NCBI RefSeq assembly: GCF_004116725.1
Contig: NZ_PDKG01000008.1
Span: forward strand, 1 to 64,000
Direction: 5' to 3'
Source: Arcobacter sp. CECT 8986
GTDB taxonomy: Bacteria; Campylobacterota; Campylobacteria; Campylobacterales; Arcobacteraceae
Length of the DNA stretch: 64,000 bases
Notes under the pieces: generated by a model
What the model was told of the DNA's origin: nothing
What the model saw: the letters and a program-made list of their open reading frames with translations, nothing else
Database searches by the model: none
Part shown: positions 36,087 to 45,668 of the stretch, piece by piece
Layout of the letters: the number at the start of each line of letters is the position of its first letter
Numbering within the stretch: position 1 is the stretch's first letter
Made by a program: the position numbers and the translations under genes

Positions 36087-36599
36087 ATGAAAATAGGAAT
36101 CTTATCAGATAGTCACACTAGAAGTGACTATACTGAATTAGTAGTTGAGCATCTAAAAGAACAAGGTGCACAATATTTACTACATGCTGGTGACTTATGT
36201 ATTGAAGATAATTTAAAGATATTACAAAATTCAAAGCTAGTATATGTTAGTGTTTTCGGAAATAATGATAATGCTTTATTTTCATTATCAAACAAATATA
36301 AAATTCAAAAAGAACCATATTACTTCAAAATAAAAGATATTAAATTTAAGATGATGCATCTACCTTATTATCTAACATCAGATAGTGATATTGTTATTTT
36401 TGGACATACGCATAAGTTTAAATGTAGCTATACAAACAATACTTTGTTTATTAATCCAGGTGAAGTGTGTGCAAGGGAAAAGCCTCTAATAGAGTCTGTC
36501 TTGCTTGAAATTAATAAAAATGAGTATATAATTAGTTACTATTTTAAAGATATAAATGCTAATAATTTTAAGAAAGAAGAGTATAAATATGAGCGATAA
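36087..36599 (+). CDS. YfcE/MJ0936-type metallophosphoesterase
   Basis: 170 residues. Metal-site motifs are clear: LSDSHTR at the start, HAGD, GNNDN, and GHTHKF with NPGEV. Such small enzymes hydrolyse phosphodiesters; the substrate is unknown. The ATG directly follows the topA stop, and bioB starts 11 bases before its end, so it is cotranscribed with both. Confidence 0.92.
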   Translation: MKIGILSDSHTRSDYTELVVEHLKEQGAQYLLHAGDLCIEDNLKILQNSKLVYVSVFGNNDNALFSLSNKYKIQKEPYYFKIKDIKFKMMHLPYYLTSDSDIVIFGHTHKFKCSYTNNTLFINPGEVCAREKPLIESVLLEINKNEYIISYYFKDINANNFKKEEYKYER

Positions 36600-37446
36600 T
36601 AAGACAATATTTTTATGTGCCATTTGTAATATTGAAAGTGGTACTTGTAATGAAGATTGTAAATTCTGTACACAAAGTGTAAAGTACAAAGCAGATATTG
36701 AAAGATATAAACAAAAAGAGATAGCACAAATAGTTGAAGAAGCTAAAAAAGCAAGAGCAAATCATGCAAATGGATTTTGTTTAGTAACTGCTGGAAAAGG
36801 CTTAACTGAAAAAAGATTAAAGTTTGTATGTGAAGCTGCAAGAGCAGTTAAAAAAGAGAATTTAGGTTTAGTTTTAATTGCATGTAATGGAACAGCAACT
36901 GTTGAACAACTAGAAACTCTAAAAGAAGCAGGAATTGATGCATATAATCACAACTTAGAGACTGCAAGAGACTTTTATCCAACAATTTGTACAACACATA
37001 CATGGGATGAAAGATATGAAACATGTAAAAATGTAAAACAAGTAGGTTTAAGACTTATTTGTGGAGGAATTTTTGGAATGGGTGAAACGCAAGAGCAAAG
37101 AGTTTCAATGCTTGAATCTATTGCATCTTTAGAGCCTATGAATGTACCTTTAAACTTTTTTCATCCAAATGAAGCTTTACCTTTAGTTGAAAATACTATA
37201 AATAGAGAACAAGCTTTTGAACTTATTACATTAGCAAGAAAAATGATACCAAATGCAAGAAAAATTATGGTTGCAGGTGGTAGAGAATTAATGTTTGGTG
37301 ATGAAGAGTATAAAATATTTGAAAAAGGTGCAAATGCATTTGTTATTGGAAACTATTTAACAACTCAAGGTAAAACACCAAAAGATGATATAGAAGCATT
37401 AGAAAAATTAGGATTCTCTATTACAAGAGAATTTGGAAATAAATAA
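36589..37446 (+). CDS. bioB: Biotin synthase
   Basis: 285 residues from ATG 36589; an upstream in-frame ATG at 36556 lies in the previous gene and lacks a ribosome binding site. Radical SAM cluster motif CNEDCKFCTQSVKY and the second (2Fe-2S) ligand region are visible with the BioB motifs YNHNLET, CGGIFGMGET and MVAGGRE. It inserts sulfur into dethiobiotin. The other bio genes are not in the window. Confidence 0.95.
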   Translation: MSDNKTIFLCAICNIESGTCNEDCKFCTQSVKYKADIERYKQKEIAQIVEEAKKARANHANGFCLVTAGKGLTEKRLKFVCEAARAVKKENLGLVLIACNGTATVEQLETLKEAGIDAYNHNLETARDFYPTICTTHTWDERYETCKNVKQVGLRLICGGIFGMGETQEQRVSMLESIASLEPMNVPLNFFHPNEALPLVENTINREQAFELITLARKMIPNARKIMVAGGRELMFGDEEYKIFEKGANAFVIGNYLTTQGKTPKDDIEALEKLGFSITREFGNK

Positions 37447-37460
37447 TTTAGGAATATTAA

Positions 37461-38627
37461 ATGGGTGATGAAATTTTAATTATTATATCTTTGTCTGTAA
37501 TTATTTTTACATCGCCATTGTTATCAAAGGCATTAAGAATACCTACAATCCCTATTGAGATAATGATGGGGTCTTTAGCTGTATATTTTTCATATATACA
37601 TGAAAATACAATATTTGAGCTAGTTGCTGAACTTGGATTTTTGTATTTGATGTTTTTGGCTGGGTTGGAAGTGGACTTGCGTAAATTGATGCATGTTCCT
37701 TCTACTATTCTAAAAAAAGCATTGGGATATAATGTAATACTTTTTTCTTTATCTGCTGCAATAACTTTCTATTTTAAATTGGGGAATATTTTTATTGTAA
37801 CTTTACCTTTAATCTCAATAGGATTATTAGCAGCTCTTAAAAAAGAGTATGGAAATACTGAGTGGATTAGGATGTCTATTGTTGTGGGATTAATAGGTGA
37901 GATTGTCTCTATTATTGCTCTTACAACAGTATCAGCCATACTTGAATTTGGTGTAACATGGCAATTTTATAAAACAATGTTACTATTCTCAGGATTTATG
38001 ATTTTAATGGCTATTATTTACAAACTATTTAATAATGTAGTTTGGTGGTATCCAGAAATAAAAACATATTTAATGCCAACGCAAGACCATCAAGAACAAG
38101 ATATCAGAGTATCTATGGCAATTTTCTTTGTAATGATTGCTGTGATGATTTATCTACAACTAGAAGTTGCCTTTGGTGCATTTATTGCAGGAACATTTAT
38201 TACAACATTTTTTGAGCATAATAAATCTCTTCCTCATAAATTAGAACACTTTGGTTTTGGATGGTTAGTGCCAATATTTTTTATATATGTAGGTTCTTCT
38301 TTTGAGCTTGAAGAGTTATTTCAAGATGGACTTATCACAACAGCTTTATTGATTGTATTAGCAATGATTATTATTAGAGTTGTTGCTTCACTATTATTTA
38401 TTAAAGAGATGGGTTTAAATAGATTCTTTATGCTTGGATTGTCTCACTCTATGCCATTAACACTTTTAATTGCTGTTACGACTTTAGCATATCATAATCA
38501 TGCAATAGATCAATTTTATTACTATGCATTTATTTTAGCATCAATATTAGAAGTATTATTAGTTATGATTTTTATAAGAGTTTTAGTGAGTGTATTAAAT
38601 ATTAAAGATAAAGCAATTACAGATTGA
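37461..38627 (+). CDS. CPA2-family cation:proton antiporter (Kef/NapA-like)
   Basis: 388 residues, about 12 membrane helices. The family core is seen in the start LIIISLSVIIFTSPLLSKALRIPTI-like helix and FLYLMFLAGLEVDLRKLM, and in helix 10-type PIFFIYVGSSF. No TrkA-N domain follows, so it is a Kef-like antiporter without the cytosolic regulator. The ion is probably Na+ or K+. It converges with the cgpA-like gene. Confidence 0.88.
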   Translation: MGDEILIIISLSVIIFTSPLLSKALRIPTIPIEIMMGSLAVYFSYIHENTIFELVAELGFLYLMFLAGLEVDLRKLMHVPSTILKKALGYNVILFSLSAAITFYFKLGNIFIVTLPLISIGLLAALKKEYGNTEWIRMSIVVGLIGEIVSIIALTTVSAILEFGVTWQFYKTMLLFSGFMILMAIIYKLFNNVVWWYPEIKTYLMPTQDHQEQDIRVSMAIFFVMIAVMIYLQLEVAFGAFIAGTFITTFFEHNKSLPHKLEHFGFGWLVPIFFIYVGSSFELEELFQDGLITTALLIVLAMIIIRVVASLLFIKEMGLNRFFMLGLSHSMPLTLLIAVTTLAYHNHAIDQFYYYAFILASILEVLLVMIFIRVLVSVLNIKDKAITD

Positions 38628-38656
38628 TTAGGGCAAATATTACATTTGCTCTAATC
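38626..38656. terminator. Shared terminator of convergent genes
   Basis: GATTAGGGCAAAT pairs with ATTTGCTCTAATC (13 bp with one G-T) around a 5-base loop. The stem contains the stop region of the antiporter gene on one side and of the reverse cgpA-like gene on the other, so it can serve both. Confidence 0.7.
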
Positions 38657-39344
38657 TAAAAATTGTTACATGATTATCTGCGTATGTAACTTCATAATTA
38701 TCAGGTGTACTTGTAAGTTCTATAACAACTCTAAAGAACTTATCTTTTTGATGATTTCCAATAGTTATTTTTGTAAAATTAGTTGAGTTTAAATCTTCTC
38801 TTTTTGTATAAAAATTCTCTTTAGCATAAAAATCTAAGATGATTTTATTTTGATTAGGAAGAGTGAATTTTTTAAATACTTTATATTTAGAATAAAGATC
38901 AAGTTTTTGATTTGTGTATTCAAGTTTTACAAAAGGTAATATTTGTTTTTCCATAGATACATCTGTTCTAGGTTTTACATATATAATCTCTTCTTTTTCT
39001 TGTTTTTTTAACTGTTCAACAAGTTGTTTTGTCTCTTTAACAGTTTTTTCTTGAGCTTTAGTTATAAGAGTTTTTATTTTATCTTCTGTTAAATCAGTCT
39101 TAATATTTTTCTTCGCACTTTTAGTATCTTTATTTATACTATCAGGATTTGATTTCATTTTATCTTGTATTTCTTGAATATAAAGTTTCTCTTGACCTTC
39201 AAATTCATCAGGATAAGAGTCATTTATTTCATTTAATCTTGCTACTTCTTCATTATAAGATTGTGTAGGAACAAAAGGATTTTCTCTCGCATAAAGATTT
39301 GATGCGATAATCAGTAATGTTATAAATAAAGATATTTTTTTCAT
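38640..39344 (-). CDS. Exported AMIN-like protein, CgpA-type candidate glycoprotein
   Basis: 234 residues with a cleavable Sec signal (hydrophobic run to ASNLYA). The middle is charged and helical (about 30-130); the C-terminal about 90 residues form a beta-rich AMIN-like domain (LDLYSKYKVFKKFTLPNQNK... then VTYADNHVTIF). Two bacterial N-glycosylation sequons of the form D/E-x-N-x-S/T are visible: EINDS and DLNST. It sits in the order recA-eno-ftsB-like-this, as CgpA (Cj1670c) does in C. jejuni, where it is N-glycosylated. Homology to CgpA is inferred from position, size and fold. Confidence 0.75.
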   Translation of the reverse strand: MKKISLFITLLIIASNLYARENPFVPTQSYNEEVARLNEINDSYPDEFEGQEKLYIQEIQDKMKSNPDSINKDTKSAKKNIKTDLTEDKIKTLITKAQEKTVKETKQLVEQLKKQEKEEIIYVKPRTDVSMEKQILPFVKLEYTNQKLDLYSKYKVFKKFTLPNQNKIILDFYAKENFYTKREDLNSTNFTKITIGNHQKDKFFRVVIELTSTPDNYEVTYADNHVTIFRLEQM

Positions 39345-39583
39345 TGTTCTGGCTCCAAGTTTTTTAATTCAAAATACTCTTTTTGTAAATGGGCATTTTC
39401 TTCTTGTAATCTTTTTATTTCATCGATTAAATATACCCTTTTATCTTTTAAAGAGTTATAAACATCCAATGAATTACTTCCAAACAAAAGTATTGCAACA
39501 TGATAACTAAGAAATAGTGTAATAGCAATAGATACTACGGCTATTACACTAAATTTTTTTAGTTCATGAACTTTACGCTTCAT
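39341..39583 (-). CDS. FtsB/DivIC-like septum formation protein
   Basis: 80 residues: short cytoplasmic start, one membrane helix (about 12-32) and a coiled coil (about 38-75). This is the FtsB/DivIC layout for the divisome FtsQLB complex. ATG start; the stop overlaps the next start (ATGA). Neighbouring eno-ftsB order is common in bacteria. Confidence 0.82.
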   Translation of the reverse strand: MKRKVHELKKFSVIAVVSIAITLFLSYHVAILLFGSNSLDVYNSLKDKRVYLIDEIKRLQEENAHLQKEYFELKNLEPEQ

Positions 39584-39588
39584 TTAAA

Positions 39589-40863
39589 TTATTTAGAAAA
39601 AGGAGCTTTCCCTAAATATTCAGCATATGCAACTTCTGCACCAATTTCTAGTAATCTATTATATTTAGCGTTTCTTTCACCTCTTGATGTAGCACCTGTT
39701 TTAATTTGACCACAATTTAGTGCAACAGCGAAGTCAGAAATAAATGCATCTTCAGATTCACCTGATCTGTGAGACATAACGCAGTTATAGTTATTTCTTT
39801 GTGCAAGTCTTACAGTTAACATAGTTTCACTAACACTTCCGATTTGGTTTGGTTTAATTAAAACTGCATTTGCGATTTTTTTAGAGATACCTTCTGCAAC
39901 AATTGATGCATTTGTAACAAATAAATCATCACCAACAAGTTGAGTTTTATTACCAAGTTTTTCAGTTAGGATTTTCCATCCATCCCAATCATCTTCACTT
40001 AATCCATCTTCAATTGAAACAATAGGGTATTTAGAACAAAGGTTTTCATAATATGCAACCATCTCTTCAGAAGTTAACTCTTTGTTTTCTGATTTTAATA
40101 CATATTTACCTTCATCATTTACAAGCTCAGAAGCAGCAACGTCTAATGCGATTGCAATTTCATCACCTGGTTTATATCCAGCTTTCTCTATTGCTTTAAT
40201 GATAACTTGGATTGGTTCTTCATTTGATTTTAAATTTGGAGCAAATCCACCTTCATCACCAACTGCTGTACTTTCACCCATTTCATTAATGATTTTTTTA
40301 AGGTTTTGGTAAACTTCACAAGTAGCTCTTAATCCATCATTGAAGTTTTCAAATCCTACTGGCATAATCATATATTCTTGGAAATCAACAGAGTTATTTG
40401 CATGCTCTCCACCATTGATAATATTGAACATTGGTACAGGCATAGTCATAGCATTTGCTCCACCTAAATATCTATAAAGTGGAATTTGTAAAGAAGCTGC
40501 TGCTGCTCTTGCAGTTGCCATTGATACACCTAGTACTGCATTTGCACCAAGTTTAGAGTAATTACTTGTTCCATCAATATCTTTCATAGTTGCATCAACT
40601 TCTGCTTGATTGTATGGACTTAAACCAATTAACTCATCTGCAATTAATGTATTAACATTTTCAATTGCTTTTAAAACACCTTTACCTAAAAATCTGTCAT
40701 CACCATCTCTTAGTTCTAACGCTTCTCTTTTTCCTGTACTAGCACCACTTGGAACAATCGCAGATTGTTTTGTTCCATCACTTAAGATTACTGTTGCTCT
40801 TACAGTTGGATTACCTCTTGAATCTAAAACTTCGTCAGCGTAAACGTTGTCAATATATACCAC
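39589..40863 (-). CDS. eno: Enolase
   Basis: 424 residues, GTG start with AGGAGACACA before it. Enolase motifs: [25 protein letters not shown], the signature [17 protein letters not shown] and SHRSGESED. It converts 2-phosphoglycerate to phosphoenolpyruvate. PEP is also a substrate of the NeuB-type synthase in this window. Confidence 0.98.
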   Translation of the reverse strand: MVYIDNVYADEVLDSRGNPTVRATVILSDGTKQSAIVPSGASTGKREALELRDGDDRFLGKGVLKAIENVNTLIADELIGLSPYNQAEVDATMKDIDGTSNYSKLGANAVLGVSMATARAAAASLQIPLYRYLGGANAMTMPVPMFNIINGGEHANNSVDFQEYMIMPVGFENFNDGLRATCEVYQNLKKIINEMGESTAVGDEGGFAPNLKSNEEPIQVIIKAIEKAGYKPGDEIAIALDVAASELVNDEGKYVLKSENKELTSEEMVAYYENLCSKYPIVSIEDGLSEDDWDGWKILTEKLGNKTQLVGDDLFVTNASIVAEGISKKIANAVLIKPNQIGSVSETMLTVRLAQRNNYNCVMSHRSGESEDAFISDFAVALNCGQIKTGATSRGERNAKYNRLLEIGAEVAYAEYLGKAPFSK

Positions 40864-40962
40864 TGTGTCTCCTAATTAAGTTACAAAAATTTTAGATATT
40901 ATATAAAAAAATTGATTGATAATTGCTTTGATAAGCCAAATTGTAGTTTTAATTTTAAGAAG

Positions 40963-40997
40963 AAATATCAAAAAAGTATATTACCTTTTTGATATTT
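40963..40997 (-). terminator. Hairpin between recA and eno
   Basis: A perfect 12-bp inverted repeat (AAATATCAAAAA / TTTTTGATATTT) with an 11-base loop lies past the recA stop on the reverse strand. It probably ends recA transcription, with some read-through into eno possible. Confidence 0.5.
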
Positions 40998-41014
40998 TAA
41001 GTAGAAAAGTTGAA

Positions 41015-42049
41015 TTAATCTTCTTCAGATTCTTCAACTTCTCCTTTGATGATTTCATCATCTATTCCCATTGCTTGAAGAATTTTTCCTTCAATTTCAT
41101 TTGCAATTTCTGGGTTGTCTTTTAAGAATTGTTTAGAGTTCTCTTTTCCTTGACCTATTTTTGAATCACCATAGCTAAACCATGCTCCAGCTTTATCAAC
41201 AATATCAAGTTTTACACCATAGTCAATAAGTTCTCCCATTTTAGAGATACCTTCTCCAAACATTACATCAAACTCTGCTTGTTTAAATGGAGGCGCAACT
41301 TTATTTTTAACTACTTTTACTTTAACTCTATTTCCAATACTCTCTTCTGCTTGTTTTAATGTTGCTATTCTTCTAATATCAAGTCTTACAGATGAGTAGA
41401 ATTTAAGTGCATTTCCACCAGTTGTTGTTTCTGGGCTTCCATATCCTGTCATACCAATTTTCATTCTAATTTGGTTAATGAAAATTACAGTAGTACCCAT
41501 TTTATTCATAATACTTGTGATTTTTCTAAGAGCTTTACTCATAAGTCTTGCTTGAACACCAACTTGTTGGTCATCCATATCTCCATCAATCTCAACTTTT
41601 GGAGTAAGTGCTGCAACTGAGTCAACTACAACTAAATTAACTGCACCACTTCTAACTACAGTTTCAAGAATTTCAAGAGCTTGTTCACCATAATCTGGTT
41701 GAGAAACAAGTAAATTATCAATATCAACACCTAAATTTCTAGCATAGATAGTATCTAAAGCGTGTTCTGCATCAATAAACGCACAAACTCCACCAGCTTT
41801 TTGGCATTCTGCAATAGCATGAAGAGTTAGAGTTGTTTTACCAGAACTTTCAGGTCCGTAAATCTCAATCACTCTACCTTTAGGAAGTCCACCAACACCT
41901 AAAGCTAAATCAAGTCCTAAAGAACCTGTTGAAATTGCTTCTGTTGGAATAACTTCTTTATCTCCAAGTCTGATAAGAGTCCCTTTTCCAAAGGCTTTAT
42001 CAATTTGTTTTATTGCTAAATCAAGTGATTTTCTTTGATTCTCATCCAT
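41015..42049 (-). CDS. recA: RecA recombinase
   Basis: 344 residues. Walker [10 protein letters not shown], Walker [11 protein letters not shown], the L1/L2 region [17 protein letters not shown] and an acidic C-terminal tail (EEVEESEED). Homologous recombination and SOS control. Single ATG start. Confidence 0.98.
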   Translation of the reverse strand: MDENQRKSLDLAIKQIDKAFGKGTLIRLGDKEVIPTEAISTGSLGLDLALGVGGLPKGRVIEIYGPESSGKTTLTLHAIAECQKAGGVCAFIDAEHALDTIYARNLGVDIDNLLVSQPDYGEQALEILETVVRSGAVNLVVVDSVAALTPKVEIDGDMDDQQVGVQARLMSKALRKITSIMNKMGTTVIFINQIRMKIGMTGYGSPETTTGGNALKFYSSVRLDIRRIATLKQAEESIGNRVKVKVVKNKVAPPFKQAEFDVMFGEGISKMGELIDYGVKLDIVDKAGAWFSYGDSKIGQGKENSKQFLKDNPEIANEIEGKILQAMGIDDEIIKGEVEESEED

Positions 42050-42101
42050 TTCTTTTCCTAATTTTTTGGTTTATTTTATATTATTTGGGAATTTTAGCAA
42101 A

Positions 42102-42124
42102 AAAAATATAAATTATATATTTTT
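42102..42124 (-). terminator. Possible terminator at the end of the glycan island
   Basis: A 9-bp A/T stem (AAAAATATA / TATATTTTT, 5-base loop) overlaps the stop of the nucleotidyltransferase gene and on the reverse strand runs into eight T's. Without G-C pairs the stem is weak, but it separates the island from recA. Confidence 0.4.
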
Positions 42125-42841
42125 ATTGCAAATTGTAATATTTTTTATATCAATTTGTGCTTGTTCATATGTTTCAATAGTACCAATATCTTTATGATAA
42201 AAATTATTTAAATAAGTATTAATCTTTCCTAAATAGTTTGGTATAACATCTAATGAAAAATCAAAATTATCTTTTTTATTTTTTTCTAGAAAATTCAAAA
42301 TTGATTTATTACAAATATATACTGCTCCATTTGCTAAATTTGATGGAGGATTTTTCACTTTTTCATGAAATTTTACGACAATATTATTTTCGTCAAGTTC
42401 CACAATACCACAAGATTGAGGTGTGTCAGTTTCAAAAAGCATCATTGTAATATCACAAAAATCCTTTTTTATTTCATGTGCCATAAAAAAATCTTTAAAA
42501 TTGCAAAAACATAAATTATCTGCATGAATAAGTAAAAATGAATCTACATCATCAAGATATTTTTTATTATTAAGTAGTGTTCCTGCTGTATTTAAAAGTT
42601 CTTTTTCATAAACTAAAGTAACCTTGTCTTTATATTTTGAATTTTCTACAAAATCTTCAACTTGTTTATTAAAATAGTGAGTATTAATTATAAACTCTTC
42701 AACTCCAGCATCTGTTAAATTTTCAAGCCAATATTGAAGTAGAGGTTTATTATTTATAGTAACTAAACATTTTGGAACATTATTAGTAATTGGTCTTAGT
42801 CTTGTTCCTAATCCTGCTGCAAGTAGTAGTGCTTTTTTCAT
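42113..42841 (-). CDS. Sugar nucleotidyltransferase (HddC/mannose-1-P guanylyltransferase-like)
   Basis: 242 residues, NTP_transferase fold: start ALLLAAGLGTRLRP with PKCLVTINNKPL, then DNLCFCNF metal/substrate region, and GTIETYEQA near the end. Small single-domain enzymes of this type join a sugar 1-phosphate to GTP, CTP or UTP, e.g. HddC in GDP-heptose synthesis. No acyltransferase domain. ATG start directly after the previous stop. Last gene of the island; it may activate the sugar that the neighbouring kinase fusion phosphorylates. The nucleotide is not certain. Confidence 0.88.
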   Translation of the reverse strand: MKKALLLAAGLGTRLRPITNNVPKCLVTINNKPLLQYWLENLTDAGVEEFIINTHYFNKQVEDFVENSKYKDKVTLVYEKELLNTAGTLLNNKKYLDDVDSFLLIHADNLCFCNFKDFFMAHEIKKDFCDITMMLFETDTPQSCGIVELDENNIVVKFHEKVKNPPSNLANGAVYICNKSILNFLEKNKKDNFDFSLDVIPNYLGKINTYLNNFYHKDIGTIETYEQAQIDIKNITICNKNI

Positions 42842-44269
42842 TTAAAAAGTTAACTCCTTTAATACTTCATCTTTTTTTATAGGAATATTTCCTACTCTAC
42901 TAACTTGAATTGCTGCTGCTAAAGAACCAAGATAAGCACTTTCCCAAATTGAAGCACCAACTGTTTTTGCCATTGAAGCACAAGTAATTAATGAATCTCC
43001 TGCTCCACTTACATCTTTAGCATTTTGATTTAACGCTACAATATTATCAGTAAGAAGTTCATCTTTTAAAGAATTATAAATCATAATTCCTTCACTTCCT
43101 AATGTAGTAAAAATATATTTAGGGTTTGATTTTTTTCTAAGCTCTTTTGATAATATAACTAATCCAGATTCAAAATCATTTAAAGATAATCTTATCTCTC
43201 TTTCTGTTGGAGTTACAATATCCATATTTTTAAATTTTGATATGTCTCCCACTTGAGAAGAACTTTGAGAATCTGCAACAGTTGCAATAGAATTTTTTAA
43301 AGCAAATTGTGAGATTTTATCAATCAAAGGTTTAGTTAATACTCCATATGAAAAATCAGAAAAAATTATCAAATCACAATGTTTGAAACTTTGTTCTATT
43401 TTTTTTATTATTTTAGATTCTAAATCTTTTGAGATATTATGTTGTTTTAGGTGATTAACTCTTAGTAATGTTTTATTTTGTGCTCTAAATCTTTGCTTTA
43501 AAGTAGTAGGTCTTGTATTGTCTTTATAAATAAAAGTATTAATATTTAATTCTTTCAAGTAGGATTTAGTAAATTTAAAATTTTCATCATCTCCTAAAAC
43601 AGAAACATAAGATACATTTGCACCTAATGTTTTAGCATGACTTGCAACAATTGCAGCTCCACCAATAAATTTTTTATTTGATAATGGTGTTACAACTATT
43701 GTAGGATCTTCTTGGCTCATACCTATAGGATCGCAAGTAATATATTCATCAATTATCGTATCTCCAATTACTAAAACATTTAGATTAGAAAAATTGTTTA
43801 CATGATTTCTTAGAGTTTCTGCTTTTATTTTATGTCTATTAATATATTCAGATGCATGTGTTATAAATGAATTATTTATCTCAAAATCTTTTTGTAGTAG
43901 ATTTAAAGAAGAAAATCCTATTTCTCCTGATGTAAAAAGAAGTTTCCCTCCATAACTTTTTAGAATTTCTATTTCAGGATTTTGCATATTTTCATGCTCT
44001 TTCCCTTTTACAATAATCTCAGGTTTTTCTCTTTTTATATACTCTAAAACATTTTCAGATAATAAAAAAGCTTCATCAACATAACTTGTTGCTTTTATTG
44101 ATTCTAATCTAATTTGTTCATTTAAAAGATTTGCTCTTTTATCAATTGAATCACTATTTACACCAACTATAAGGTAATCAGAACTCTCTTTTGCAAATTT
44201 AAGAAGTCTTAAATGACCTGGGTGTAGAATATTAAAGTTACCGTATACAAAAGCTTTTCTTTTTTTCAT
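42842..44269 (-). CDS. Cytidylyltransferase-PfkB kinase fusion (HldE-like in reversed order)
   Basis: 475 residues. The N-terminal about 135 residues form a nucleotidyltransferase with GNFNILHPGHLRLL (HxGH motif). A linker leads to a ribokinase-family kinase at about 165-475 with GGAAIVASHAKTLG, GDD, and the catalytic loop DVSGAGDS. Usual HldE has the kinase first and the nucleotidyltransferase second, so the order is reversed here. By analogy it phosphorylates a heptose 7-phosphate at C1 and attaches a nucleotide, but the substrate may be another sugar. The ISST-type motif of HldE is altered (SSLNLL). Neighbour of the transketolase pieces. Confidence 0.85.
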   Translation of the reverse strand: MKKRKAFVYGNFNILHPGHLRLLKFAKESSDYLIVGVNSDSIDKRANLLNEQIRLESIKATSYVDEAFLLSENVLEYIKREKPEIIVKGKEHENMQNPEIEILKSYGGKLLFTSGEIGFSSLNLLQKDFEINNSFITHASEYINRHKIKAETLRNHVNNFSNLNVLVIGDTIIDEYITCDPIGMSQEDPTIVVTPLSNKKFIGGAAIVASHAKTLGANVSYVSVLGDDENFKFTKSYLKELNINTFIYKDNTRPTTLKQRFRAQNKTLLRVNHLKQHNISKDLESKIIKKIEQSFKHCDLIIFSDFSYGVLTKPLIDKISQFALKNSIATVADSQSSSQVGDISKFKNMDIVTPTEREIRLSLNDFESGLVILSKELRKKSNPKYIFTTLGSEGIMIYNSLKDELLTDNIVALNQNAKDVSGAGDSLITCASMAKTVGASIWESAYLGSLAAAIQVSRVGNIPIKKDEVLKELTF

Positions 44270-44278
44270 TTTTTTTCT

Positions 44279-45397
44279 TTATATAAAATTTAAATGATTA
44301 GGTGGAGTTCCTGATGGTTTTTCAAGTTTAATTTCACCTTTTTTATATCCGTCTAAAAACTCATTTACTTTATGTTGTAAACATAATGACCCACACATTG
44401 TTTGCGCATCAAAATTAGGTGAAGCTAAGTGATTCATTATTTCCCAATATTTGTCACTATTAACAATATCTTTAAATCGTTGTTGTGTAATATTTCCCAT
44501 ATGAAATCTACTATATCTTTCATTGAAAAGCATACCACAAGGTGCAATCAATCCTGACCCAGAAATTTGTATTTGAAATGGAGGACCATAACATCTTTGG
44601 TAACTTCTTTTTCCTTCAGCATTTATTTTAGACCATTTTACTGAAACTTGATATTCTTCATCACTATATGATTCAGCTTCTTCTAAAATATGAGTAAGTT
44701 CAGAATATTTCGAATAATCAACTCCCAGTTTTCCATCTTCACTATCACTTGTATGTTTTACAACTAGGTAATCAGGACGAATTTCCTTACCAATTTTAGC
44801 AAGAGGAATAACTTGATCTGCATCTTCTGGCATTAATACCATTTGCATACCAATAGTAACATCAAGATTATTTTTCTTTTTTATTTCAACCATATCTTTT
44901 ATATTCTGTATAACTTGATGAAAATGGCTCTCTTTAACTCCCATAATTTCTGCATATCTTTTTGGTTCTCCTGCAGATATATTAACTCTTAAATATGTTA
45001 AGTGAGGAAGAATTCTTTCCAATGCTTCGTATCTTGTATTATATCCATGTGTTGCTGCTGCCATTGATATTCCAAGCTTAGAACCTTTTATTATTGTATG
45101 CTCGTATAAAGGAGATAAAGTACTTTCACCATCACTAACTAAAGATATTGCTTTTACTCCCATCTCTGAACAATCCTCTAAAAAAGCATCAATGTGCTCT
45201 TTTTTGATGTCAAATCTATCATTCTCTTGAAGTCTTGCATAACAAAAATGGCAACCATAATTACATGCTCTAGTTAATGCCATATCTATCGTAATAGGAG
45301 CAATTCTTTCTCCCTTTTCCCATTGTTTAATTCTATCTTGATGCCAATATATTTTTGTAGCATCTAAGATATATTTATTTTCTTTTTTTGTTTTCAT
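44279..45397 (-). CDS. Radical SAM protein with SPASM-like C-terminus (1)
   Basis: 372 residues. Cluster motif CNYGCHFC near residue 45. The C-terminal part has the Cys residues of a SPASM/twitch domain (CYGPPFQI, APCGMLFNERYS, CGSLCLQH). The last residues PNHLNFI match the end PNAHDNFI of the second such protein (48000-49091), and the two share gene layout and length, so they are paralogs. SPASM enzymes usually act on peptides or sugars; here a sugar modification is a reasonable inference from context. Overlaps the small gene upstream by 23 bases. Confidence 0.85.
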   Translation of the reverse strand: MKTKKENKYILDATKIYWHQDRIKQWEKGERIAPITIDMALTRACNYGCHFCYARLQENDRFDIKKEHIDAFLEDCSEMGVKAISLVSDGESTLSPLYEHTIIKGSKLGISMAAATHGYNTRYEALERILPHLTYLRVNISAGEPKRYAEIMGVKESHFHQVIQNIKDMVEIKKKNNLDVTIGMQMVLMPEDADQVIPLAKIGKEIRPDYLVVKHTSDSEDGKLGVDYSKYSELTHILEEAESYSDEEYQVSVKWSKINAEGKRSYQRCYGPPFQIQISGSGLIAPCGMLFNERYSRFHMGNITQQRFKDIVNSDKYWEIMNHLASPNFDAQTMCGSLCLQHKVNEFLDGYKKGEIKLEKPSGTPPNHLNFI

Positions 45398-45668
45398 CTG
45401 CTCTATCTTTTAAAAGTACTATAATCGGAAAATTTCCTAACTGTTCTCTTATATATGATTCATAAGATACTAAATAATCATAAACTTCATTTTTATTCAT
45501 AAAAAGGTTTACTTCAATTGCTTGATTATTAACCTTGATTACTTCAAGTTTATCATCAAATTTTTTGCTTAATAGTTTTACTTGATTTAATTGTTCTTCA
45601 TTTGAAATTTTTTTCCACTCAATTAATGAAGGAGATTCATATCTTTTATAATTATTTACATCTAACAT
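45375..45668 (-). CDS. Small unknown protein between transketolase piece and radical SAM gene
   Basis: 97 residues from ATG 45668, preferred to an upstream in-frame ATG at 45689 because AAAGGA sits 7 bases before it. Acidic/Lys-rich, one compact alpha/beta-looking domain with the end FPIIVLLKDRADENKKRK. It does not resemble the Transketolase_C domain. It overlaps the transketolase pyrimidine-domain gene by 17 bases and the radical SAM gene by 23, so it is part of the same module. No family recognised. Confidence 0.7.
   Translation of the reverse strand: MLDVNNYKRYESPSLIEWKKISNEEQLNQVKLLSKKFDDKLEVIKVNNQAIEVNLFMNKNEVYDYLVSYESYIREQLGNFPIIVLLKDRADENKKRK

Noticed and set aside
36556-36588. Longer bioB start
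   Set aside because: Lies inside the phosphoesterase gene without ribosome binding site; 36589 matches the family start better.
45375-45668. Small gene as the missing Transketolase_C domain
   Set aside because: Length is close but the sequence shows none of the domain pattern; kept only as a hypothesis in the findings.
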